A DNA stretch of 64,000 bases from Sphingobacterium lactis (GTDB lineage Bacteria > Bacteroidota > Bacteroidia > Sphingobacteriales > Sphingobacteriaceae): NCBI RefSeq assembly GCF_011046555.1, contig NZ_CP049246.1, positions 496,001-560,000 on the forward strand, given 5' to 3'. The first letter of the stretch is position 1. Each line of letters opens with the position of its first letter. The translations under genes were made by a program, and so were the position numbers. The notes under the pieces are model-generated. The model saw only the letters and a list, made by a program, of their open reading frames with translations. It was not told the origin of the DNA and made no database searches. This document shows positions 15,430-22,645 of the stretch, piece after piece.

Positions 15430-16683
15430 TTAAATGGCCACCTTGGACATGTGCGATGCAATGACCGCCTCGGTTTGATCCGCATCGAACCACCATGGGG
15501 TAAATTGCGATGGATCGCTGAAGTTGTTTGCGATCAGATCGGCAAGAGATTGTGCCACAGAAGCGGCTCCCATTAAATTCAAGATATGCGGCGGCGGCGG
15601 TGTCAACATGGAGTTTGTCCAGTTTGTCACAGTCTGTGCATACGCATAATATTTCTCGAACGTCGCATTCATCCACGCCTCTGTATATGGCTGGTCACCA
15701 TGCGCCAAGATTTCATCCAGATATACCTTACTGCATTTGGATGCATTGTTTGAGCCCTGTCCTGTGATCGGATCATTTACAACGACTACATCGGCAATAC
15801 CGAATACCTTTCCCCCATTTGGCAAGGTAGCTACGGGTTTTCTAACGGTTGGCGCAAAGCGGCCGGCAAGTACACCGTTGTCATCCGTCAATGTTACGTT
15901 CTGGCAGCGTTCGTATTCCCATGGAAGGAATGTCTTTAAAATCCATAAGCTCTTTTCCAGATGTTGCTCAGGCGTTGTCACGTCGCCCCAACAATCCATC
16001 GGACCTCCAGGAACTCCTTCAAACACCATGATTTCACAATCTCCGTTGATTGTTTCCGAAGGGAAAACGAAATACTCGCCAACGCCGGGAATCAGGTTAA
16101 AGGACACTTTGGAGAAAGGACGAATGGGTTCCATATTCTTCACATAGGTCAGGGCCAATGCACGCATGGGTTTATCAAAGGGACTGCGATCGGCATCCCG
16201 TTCGAAAACACGGACGATTTCGCCTTTCCCGGCAGCCACGATCACGAGGTCGTAATCCTCGGTCATACGCTCCATCGATTCAATACCTACATCCTCCACG
16301 ACAAACTTCCCGCCCAATTTCTGGAGTTCTTCGATTAGTCGTGGCATTTTTATACGCTGATCCACAGCTTGGGCCTCCTTCTCCAATCGCCCCGCCCAGG
16401 TAAACAGCTTTTCACCCGGCTTTTCCGGATTGGGAACCGTAACACCCAATCCCTGAACAGGAGGGCAACTCTCATCCCAATAGTTTATACCGATTTCTCG
16501 TTCATGCGAAAGGGCCATATCGAACATACACTGACTCGACATCACCTTTCCGGTGCGTATCTGTTCTGGCGTGCGGTTGCTGAAAACAGTAACCTCATAG
16601 CCTCCATTCTTCAAAAGACCGATTGCAGTCTGTAATCCTGCTTGGCCAGCGCCTACTATTGCAATTCTTCTCATTGGTTTCAT
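15430..16683 (-). CDS. Styrene/indole monooxygenase oxygenase component (StyA-like)
   Basis: 417 residues. The N-terminus IAIVGAGQAGLQTAIGLLKN is the FAD Rossmann motif; KMPRLIEELQKLGGKFVVEDV, DLVIVAAGKGEIVRVFERD, SPFDKPMRALALTYVKN and the C-terminal VNDPITGQGSNNASKCSK follow the order seen in StyA and indole monooxygenases. The enzyme is a two-component epoxidase that uses FADH2 from the reductase in the next gene and attacks styrene or the 2,3-bond of indole. A start three codons later (MRRIAIVG) is possible. Together with the SDR upstream it resembles the indole-oxidising ind/iif modules of Proteobacteria. Confidence 0.87.
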   Translation of the reverse strand: MKPMRRIAIVGAGQAGLQTAIGLLKNGGYEVTVFSNRTPEQIRTGKVMSSQCMFDMALSHEREIGINYWDESCPPVQGLGVTVPNPEKPGEKLFTWAGRLEKEAQAVDQRIKMPRLIEELQKLGGKFVVEDVGIESMERMTEDYDLVIVAAGKGEIVRVFERDADRSPFDKPMRALALTYVKNMEPIRPFSKVSFNLIPGVGEYFVFPSETINGDCEIMVFEGVPGGPMDCWGDVTTPEQHLEKSLWILKTFLPWEYERCQNVTLTDDNGVLAGRFAPTVRKPVATLPNGGKVFGIADVVVVNDPITGQGSNNASKCSKVYLDEILAHGDQPYTEAWMNATFEKYYAYAQTVTNWTNSMLTPPPPHILNLMGAASVAQSLADLIANNFSDPSQFTPWWFDADQTEAVIASHMSKVAI

Positions 16684-16711
16684 GATTATAATTTATGATT
16701 GGTTATTTCTG

Positions 16712-17494
16712 TTATTTGGCAAGCTTTGGAAATAAGGGTTCATGTTGCTCCGGCCCCATTGCGGAATAACCACCATCGACGACGGTTTCATTTCCAGTCA
16801 TATAGGACGCTTCTGCCGAAGCCACAAAAGCTACCACATTCGCAACCTCCTCGGCATTGGCAATACGCCCCATCAAATTAAAGGAAGAAGTTACCTCATC
16901 GGCATGTGCACGGTCATTTTTGGTCAACCCTTCAAAAGGCAATGACCACACATGGCCTAGACGGACCATATTGACGCGTATTTTATCTGCGGCATATTCC
17001 ACAGCTTGCGTCTTGGTCAAGTGCAATAGTGCGGCTTTGGAAACGGGATAGGACCAACGCTGAATATGCGGGAAAACGCCAGAAACCGAACCTATATTGA
17101 TAATATTGCCGACGCTAGCTTTCAGGTAAGGCCGTACCATCTCGCCGAAAACTGCGGCAGAAACAACATTGGTATCGAGCGTCCGGAGCCAGGTTTCACG
17201 CGAAGTTAATGGACCATCATCGGCATAGGCCGCTGCACAGTTCACCAAGACATCCACCCGACCATACTTTTGTAGGGTGAAATCCAACAGTGCACGAAGC
17301 GAAGCATCACTCGTGATATCTGTTTTTATGAAATCGAATTGTTCCGCATAGGCGGCTTTGCGATCGACATCTGATCCTAATTCCAAGGCCCCAACAACAA
17401 CAGATGCACCTAACTGAATAAATTTATCGGCAATAGCCAGGCCTATTGTTGCAGCCCCGGTTAATAGACAAACTTTCTTTTCAAAGTCCCTCAT
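16712..17494 (-). CDS. Short-chain dehydrogenase/reductase
   Basis: 260 residues, classical SDR. Cofactor motif TGAATIGLAIA at about residues 12-22 (a variant of TGxxxGxG), the NCAAAY segment replacing NNAG, the catalytic serine strand INIGSVSG, and the catalytic YPVSK tyrosine-lysine pair. C-terminal NETVVDGGYSAMGP is typical. First gene of the nine-gene operon. By analogy with IifB/IacE-type SDRs beside StyA-like oxygenases it may oxidise a dihydrodiol or indoxyl-type product to the ketone. The substrate is inferred from context only. Confidence 0.87.
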   Translation of the reverse strand: MRDFEKKVCLLTGAATIGLAIADKFIQLGASVVVGALELGSDVDRKAAYAEQFDFIKTDITSDASLRALLDFTLQKYGRVDVLVNCAAAYADDGPLTSRETWLRTLDTNVVSAAVFGEMVRPYLKASVGNIINIGSVSGVFPHIQRWSYPVSKAALLHLTKTQAVEYAADKIRVNMVRLGHVWSLPFEGLTKNDRAHADEVTSSFNLMGRIANAEEVANVVAFVASAEASYMTGNETVVDGGYSAMGPEQHEPLFPKLAK

Positions 17495-17550
17495 AATTAT
17501 ATCGTTTATAGCTCAGGCATCTTTGGAAACTGCCTGACTGGTTGTTATAA

Positions 17551-17580
17551 CAAATATAATGATAATTTTAGAATTGCAAA
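17551..17580 (-). promoter_or_regulatory. Promoter of the nine-gene catabolic operon
   Basis: On the minus strand TTTG (17577-17580) is followed after 18 bp by TATATTTG (17551-17558), a full match to the Bacteroidota consensus. The -7 box ends 56 bp before the SDR start. The same 18-bp spacing and the same -7 box are seen at the tRNA-Val promoter in this window. Confidence 0.65.
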
Positions 17581-17648
17581 ATTAATTTCATAATTACTGA
17601 ATTTAATAGCTTTATTAGCCTTGAAAATTCAACTATATCATTTTAAAT

Positions 17649-17680
17649 TTTGTATTATTGAATATTGTTTCATATTTTTG
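17649..17680 (+). promoter_or_regulatory. Promoter of the nitrilase-dioxygenase-hydrolase-isomerase genes
   Basis: TTTG (17649-17652), a 20-bp spacer and TATTTTTG (17673-17680) match the Bacteroidota consensus on the plus strand, 33 bp before the nitrilase ATG. The two divergent promoters lie about 70 bp apart. A short inverted repeat TTGAA-AA-TTCAA at 17621-17632 sits between them and could be part of an IclR-family operator; this is a guess. Confidence 0.55.
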
Positions 17681-17713
17681 AATAACAAATTATAAACTAA
17701 ATAAGACGACATC

Positions 17714-18769
17714 ATGAAATTTCCAAAGTTCAAGGCGGCGGCCGTTCAAACCTCGCCGGTTTACTTCAATGTCGATGCGACGGTGAGCAAGGTGTGCGCT
17801 ATCATACGCGAAGCAGCAGAAAACGGAGCGAAGCTTATTGCTTTTCCAGAAGTCTTTATTTCGGCCTATCCTTATTGGAACTGGATCATGAATCCCGTTG
17901 AAGGAAGCAAATGGTTCAAGAAACTATACCTGAACTCCATTACGGCGGATGGCCCCGAGGTGGAAAAAATTGCACAGGTAGCCAGAGATTATGACATCAA
18001 TGTCGTAATCGGGCTCAATGAGCGTGTTAAAGAAAAGGTAGGGACCTTATACAATACGATATTAACGATCAGTAACGAAGGGCATATTCTGGGCCGGCAC
18101 CGAAAACTGGTACCAACGTGGGCGGAGAAATTGACCTGGAGTGGCGGAGACGGTTCATCGCTTAAAGTTCATGATACCAATGTCGGCCCATTAGGCGTAC
18201 TTGCCTGTGGTGAAAACACCAATACCCTGGCTCGATTCTCCCTACTTGCCCAAGGTGAACTGATCCATATAGCAAATTATATCTCCTTGCCCGTAGCTCC
18301 AATTGATTATAACATGGCCGAAGCCATAAAAATTCGGGCGGCGGCACATTCTTTTGAAGGCAAGGTCTATACGATTACATCATGCTCGACGATCTCCGAG
18401 GATATCATCCAACTCTTTGAAAAGGAAGTGCCCAATGCACGGGAACTACTCACCCGTAAAAACAGCTCATATTCGGGATTTATTGATCCCAATGGGCAGC
18501 AAATTGGTGAATCCATAATTGATGACGAAGGAATTGTCTATGCAGAAATTGACCTCGAACGTTGCATCCAACCTAAACAGATGCACGATTTACTGGGCCA
18601 TTACAACCGATTCGATATTTTTAATCTGAAGGTGAACACAGAAGAACAGCGTGCCATTCAATTCGCGGAGTCAAAAGCGGTCGCTGTGGAAAACGAACAT
18701 GGTCAGCTTCCTGACCATGATTTGGACAACCTGATCGATATCCATAAAAACAAAGCATATAAACATTAG
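17714..18769 (+). CDS. Nitrilase-family carbon-nitrogen hydrolase
   Basis: 351 residues. The nitrilase superfamily triad is visible: Glu46 (AFPEVFISAYPYW), Lys131 (HRKLVPTWAEKL) and Cys165 (LACGENTNTLARF). The CGEN sequence at the nucleophile and the overall length place it nearer true nitrilases than amidases such as omega-amidase. A nitrilase would convert an aryl- or alkyl-nitrile to acid and ammonia. Because it heads the transcript that carries the ring-cleavage enzymes, a role on an amide made after ring cleavage, such as maleamate, should also be considered. Cytoplasmic; 26 bp upstream of the dioxygenase gene. Confidence 0.85.
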   Translation: MKFPKFKAAAVQTSPVYFNVDATVSKVCAIIREAAENGAKLIAFPEVFISAYPYWNWIMNPVEGSKWFKKLYLNSITADGPEVEKIAQVARDYDINVVIGLNERVKEKVGTLYNTILTISNEGHILGRHRKLVPTWAEKLTWSGGDGSSLKVHDTNVGPLGVLACGENTNTLARFSLLAQGELIHIANYISLPVAPIDYNMAEAIKIRAAAHSFEGKVYTITSCSTISEDIIQLFEKEVPNARELLTRKNSSYSGFIDPNGQQIGESIIDDEGIVYAEIDLERCIQPKQMHDLLGHYNRFDIFNLKVNTEEQRAIQFAESKAVAVENEHGQLPDHDLDNLIDIHKNKAYKH

Positions 18770-18795
18770 TATGTAAACCATAAAACTAGCTCATC

Positions 18796-19920
18796 ATGGA
18801 AACAAACATTTATAAGAACAAAGATGATGTTTACGGCAGAGCACGTGTAGAGGACAACGAAGAACTAAAAGCGTATTACAGCAAGTTAGCCGAACTGGAC
18901 ACCGGAGCCCTGTGGACCGTGGCCAATGAAATCGAACCTTGGGAACCCATTTCCAATTCTGTTCCGATGCTGTGGAAGTACGACGAATTGAGAGATTTGG
19001 TCCTGGAATCCGCACGTCTGGTCACACCGGGACAGGCAGGCAGAAGGGTTGTTTACTTAATCAATAAACAGCGTGCCCATGTAAAGGCAGCCTGTGGATG
19101 GCTTTATGCAGGAATTCAGGTTACCCAACCTGGAGAATCCACCCCTGCCCACCGCCATAAAGCAGCAGCCTTACGTTTTATCATGGAAGGAGACAAGGGG
19201 TATACCATTGTCAACGGCAACAAGATATCCCTTGGCGTCAATGATTTTGTTATTACCCCCAACAGCACGTGGCATGAACACGGCGTAGATGCTGAAGGGA
19301 AAACCTGCATTTGGATGGACGGGCTGGACATTCCTTTGGTGAATGCGCTGGAAGCCAATGATTATGCTGTCTATGATGACGAGGACGGACAGGAAGAACT
19401 TGTTCCGATGAACTACTCCCCTATGAGCTACTCTGGTAGCGGCTTGATCCCTGTGGACAGGGAATGGGATAACCCGTACTCCCCATTGTTTAAATATTCT
19501 TGGGAAAGCACCTATAACGCATTGAAGAATGCAGCACAGGTAACTGACGGCACCCCGTATGATGGTGTTATCATGCAGTATTCGAATCCACTTACGGGCG
19601 GACATGTGATGCAAACGATGGGCGCTGCCATGCAACTTTTGAAGCCAGGCAAGCGAACTAAAGCCCATAAACATACCGGAAGCTTTATCTATCAGTGCGC
19701 AAAAGGACATGGCTATACCATCATTGACGGTAAACGCTACGATTGGAAAGAACGTGATACATTCTGTGTACCCTCTTGGGCATGGCATGAGCATGTCAAT
19801 CTCTCCGAAACGGAAGATGCTTTCCTATTTAACTTCAATGACCTTCCCACAATTACCAAATTGGGATTATACCAAGAGAAAGCGTATTTGGAAAACGACG
19901 GTCATCAAAACATTAGTTAA
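18796..19920 (+). CDS. Gentisate 1,2-dioxygenase-type ring-cleavage bicupin
   Basis: 374 residues with two cupin domains. In the first, iron ligands appear as His119 and His121 (PAHRHKAAALRF) and His160 (STWHEHG), the arrangement of gentisate dioxygenases. The second cupin keeps KAHKHTGSFIY and WAWHEHVNL. The enzyme opens a 2,5-substituted benzoate between the carboxyl-bearing carbon and C2, giving maleylpyruvate from gentisate; with 5-hydroxyanthranilate the same cut would give an amide. Followed 19 bp later by the FAH hydrolase. Family clear; gentisate versus an amino analogue not decided. Confidence 0.88.
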   Translation: METNIYKNKDDVYGRARVEDNEELKAYYSKLAELDTGALWTVANEIEPWEPISNSVPMLWKYDELRDLVLESARLVTPGQAGRRVVYLINKQRAHVKAACGWLYAGIQVTQPGESTPAHRHKAAALRFIMEGDKGYTIVNGNKISLGVNDFVITPNSTWHEHGVDAEGKTCIWMDGLDIPLVNALEANDYAVYDDEDGQEELVPMNYSPMSYSGSGLIPVDREWDNPYSPLFKYSWESTYNALKNAAQVTDGTPYDGVIMQYSNPLTGGHVMQTMGAAMQLLKPGKRTKAHKHTGSFIYQCAKGHGYTIIDGKRYDWKERDTFCVPSWAWHEHVNLSETEDAFLFNFNDLPTITKLGLYQEKAYLENDGHQNIS

Positions 19921-19939
19921 CTCTTTTTAAAACACGTAC

Positions 19940-20851
19940 ATGAAACTGGTAACCTATAGAGCGAATACGGAAGCTGCGGGCAGATTGGGATTTTTACACG
20001 ATGACCTGATTATCGACATGGAAGATTTCGGGGATATTTTCGGGATGCCCTTACCATCCACCATGCTGGATTTTATCGACATGGGCCCGATTGCCATTCG
20101 GGCAGTGAACCAACTGTTGGAAAAAGCCGACCTTTCGACGATTGCTACCTGCAGCATCCCTTTTAGTAATGCCTTATTGCTTGCTCCGATTCCGCGTCCA
20201 CGGAAGAATATCTTTGGGATCGGATTGAATTATACCGAGCATGTCGCAGAATCTGCGCGTGCCTTGGACACGGCCAATGAGCTTCCGCAGAAGTGCGTTA
20301 TCTTCAGCAAACCTCCGACAACGGTCATCGGGAATGGTGATCCGATCAAGCACAATAGTGACGTGACCCAACAAATGGACTGGGAGGGCGAGCTTGCCGT
20401 TATCATTGGCAAAAGAGCAAGTCGCATTGATTCGGCAAATGCGCTGGACCACGTGTTTGGCTATACCATTATCAACGATATTTCGGCGCGTGATTGCCGC
20501 CGGTCGGGCCAATGGATTGTTTCCAAAGGTCAGGATACCTTTGCACCAATGGGTCCCATGATCATCACGGCGGATGAGCTCACCGATCCCCATAACCTAT
20601 CGATTATCACCAAAGTTAATGGTGTCGAAAAACAGAATGGCAACACCAAGTATATGTTGTTCAATGTCAATGCTATCCTTGCCGATATTTCTGAGAGCAT
20701 CTGCTTGGAACCTGGGGACATCATTGCAACAGGTACTCCGGCAGGGGTCGGTGCAGGCCGTGAACCTCAGGAATTTATGTTTCCCGGGGATGTGGTCGAG
20801 ATCACCATTCCACCGATAGGCACCTTGAGAAACCCAATTGTAAAAGCTTAG
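19940..20851 (+). CDS. Fumarylacetoacetate hydrolase-family protein (maleyl/fumarylpyruvate hydrolase)
   Basis: 303 residues. Short N-terminal domain, then the FAH fold with NIFGIGLNYTEHV, the metal-binding MDWEGELAVIIGKRA, GYTIINDISARDCRR, and the C-terminal IIATGTPAGVGAGREP. The family hydrolyses C-C bonds of acylpyruvates. After a gentisate-type dioxygenase it should split the ring-fission product into pyruvate and a C4 acid. As no maleylpyruvate isomerase is seen but a maleate isomerase follows, direct hydrolysis of the cis product is likely. Confidence 0.86.
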   Translation: MKLVTYRANTEAAGRLGFLHDDLIIDMEDFGDIFGMPLPSTMLDFIDMGPIAIRAVNQLLEKADLSTIATCSIPFSNALLLAPIPRPRKNIFGIGLNYTEHVAESARALDTANELPQKCVIFSKPPTTVIGNGDPIKHNSDVTQQMDWEGELAVIIGKRASRIDSANALDHVFGYTIINDISARDCRRSGQWIVSKGQDTFAPMGPMIITADELTDPHNLSIITKVNGVEKQNGNTKYMLFNVNAILADISESICLEPGDIIATGTPAGVGAGREPQEFMFPGDVVEITIPPIGTLRNPIVKA

Positions 20852-20865
20852 CAAGACTTACGACT

Positions 20866-21621
20866 ATGTCAAAAACTAAATTTAAGATCGGCCAGATCGT
20901 TCCAAGTTCGAATGTAACGATGGAAACTGAAATTCCGGCTCTCTTTCGTGCACGTGAGGAAATCTATCCCGAGCGGTTTACCTTTCATTCCTCGCGTATG
21001 CGCATGAAGCATGTAAACAAGGAAGAGCTCGCAAAAATGGATGCACAGTCGGATGCGTGTGCCATTGAGCTATCCGACGCACAGGTGGATGTCATGGGAT
21101 ATGCATGTCTGGTGGCCATTATGTCCATGGGCAAGGGTTACCATTGCATTTCGCAATCCAGACTGCACCAGCAGACCGTGGACAACGATTTCCCTACTCC
21201 TATCGTCACAAGTGCTGGGGCTTTGGTTGAAGGCTTACAGGCATTAGGTGTGAAGAACATTGCCGTAGTTGCCCCATATATGAAGCCATTGACTCAACTG
21301 GTTGTCGACTACATCGAAGATCAAGGCTTCACCGTAAAAGATTGGGTCGCGCTGGAGGTCGCAGACAACCTGGAGGTTGCTGCCCTAGACCCGAACAATC
21401 TGAAAGAGATCTATAAACAATTGAACCTGGACGGTGTGGAGGCGCTGGTCCTTTCTGCTTGTGTTCAGATGCCGTCGCTTCCCGCCGTAGATGCCATTGA
21501 GCAGGAAATCAACATTCCCGTAACCACAGCAGCAATCTGCACCACGTACAGCATGCTCAAAAAACTGGGATTAAAGGCTCATGCTCCAATTGGAGGGGCC
21601 TTGCTTTCCGGCAAATACTAA
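20866..21621 (+). CDS. Maleate cis-trans isomerase (Asp/Glu racemase superfamily)
   Basis: 251 residues. The two catalytic cysteines expected in maleate isomerase are present: Cys81 in GYACLVAIMS and Cys199 in VLSACVQMPSLPAVD; their spacing of 118 residues equals that of the characterised Nocardia enzyme (Cys76/Cys194). N-terminal GQIVPSSNVTMETEIPAL is also typical. It converts maleate to fumarate without cofactor, feeding the TCA cycle. Encoded 14 bp after the FAH hydrolase. Arylmalonate decarboxylase is a relative but normally has a different cysteine pattern. Confidence 0.87.
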   Translation: MSKTKFKIGQIVPSSNVTMETEIPALFRAREEIYPERFTFHSSRMRMKHVNKEELAKMDAQSDACAIELSDAQVDVMGYACLVAIMSMGKGYHCISQSRLHQQTVDNDFPTPIVTSAGALVEGLQALGVKNIAVVAPYMKPLTQLVVDYIEDQGFTVKDWVALEVADNLEVAALDPNNLKEIYKQLNLDGVEALVLSACVQMPSLPAVDAIEQEINIPVTTAAICTTYSMLKKLGLKAHAPIGGALLSGKY

Positions 21622-21704
21622 TTTTTAGCGCCCGAGCGGATCATTTGTTTTCAGCATTGCAGAAAAACAATTAGATTCGCTCTTTGTTATCCCCTAAAAT
21701 TTAC

Positions 21705-22490
21705 ATGGAGAAAAAGAAAAACGGTATTCAGTCGATCGATGTTGGGTTTTCCATTCTTTCGGTCTTGGTCAATTCGGCAAGTCCGCTACCTTTGAAAACA
21801 ATCTCGGCACAGAGTGGTCTCTCTCCGAGTAAGATCCATTCGTATTTGACGAGTTTTATCAATTTAGGTGTTGTGGAACAGAATCTCAGTACGGGGTTCT
21901 ACAGCTTGGGACCTACCTGCCTGAAATTGGGCTTGGGTTATTTGGATCAGGTGAATATCCTGACATCCTCCCAACCGATCATGCTTGAATTGGCACAGGA
22001 AATTGGACAGACTGTTTTCTTGGGTGTATGGGGCAATAGAGGTCCAACCATCGTCAATCGTGTAGACGGTCCTTATTCGCAAACGATATTCGACCTCCGC
22101 ATTGGTAGTGTTTTACCACTTCTGAGCTCCGCGTTGGGTAAAAACTTTGCTGCGCATCTCCCCCTATCCTTCATCGAACCATTTATCGTGGATGAGATAG
22201 AAAAGCAAGGCAGCGGCAGTGGAAAACCTGTTGCGCTTTCAGATGTGTACGATATGTTGGATGAAATCCGCAACAACGGCATCAGTAATTCTCGGGGTCA
22301 ATTGCTATCCGACTTTACCTCCCTCTCGGTACCCATATTTGATTTCTCCAACAGCATCTATGCAGGTATTACAATCATGGGTAAGATTGACGTTTTCGAT
22401 GACCGATTGGACGCAAAACCCGCCAAACTACTCAAAGCTGCCGGCAAAAAACTCTCGGAGCTCGGGGGCTGGCAGGCCGTTAGCCGATAG
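21705..22490 (+). CDS. IclR-family transcriptional regulator
   Basis: 261 residues from the ATG at 21705; an earlier TTG at 21684 would add seven residues but ATG is preferred. N-terminal winged helix (KTISAQSGLSPSKIHSYLTSFINLGVVEQ spans the recognition helix), followed by the IclR effector domain with QTVFLGVWGNRGPTIVNRVD and the FTSLSVPIFDF core. IclR proteins often control aromatic catabolism and bind a pathway intermediate. It lies 83 bp after the maleate isomerase on the same strand and may share its transcript; the divergent 17.5-17.7 kb region is the likely target. Confidence 0.88.
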   Translation: MEKKKNGIQSIDVGFSILSVLVNSASPLPLKTISAQSGLSPSKIHSYLTSFINLGVVEQNLSTGFYSLGPTCLKLGLGYLDQVNILTSSQPIMLELAQEIGQTVFLGVWGNRGPTIVNRVDGPYSQTIFDLRIGSVLPLLSSALGKNFAAHLPLSFIEPFIVDEIEKQGSGSGKPVALSDVYDMLDEIRNNGISNSRGQLLSDFTSLSVPIFDFSNSIYAGITIMGKIDVFDDRLDAKPAKLLKAAGKKLSELGGWQAVSR

Positions 22491-22589
22491 CTTATTTTAC
22501 GTAAGGGATCTTACAACATTATTTAGCCAGCGCTTTCCAAACTACGATCGCTCAAATTTTCCTCCAGCACCATGAAGCTATAAATCAAA

Positions 22590-22614
22590 AAAGCGGCCTA
22601 TTTCAAGCCGCTTT
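22590..22614 (-). terminator. Terminator after the putative porin gene
   Basis: AAAGCGGC (22590-22597) and GCCGCTTT (22607-22614) are perfect 8-bp arms with a 9-nt loop. On the minus strand the hairpin is followed by TTTTTTGATTT, as expected for the end of the porin transcript; on the plus strand it may also limit read-through from the IclR gene. Confidence 0.8.
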
Positions 22615-22645
22615 CCTATTATATTGCAAAAATTTTTATTCGCTA

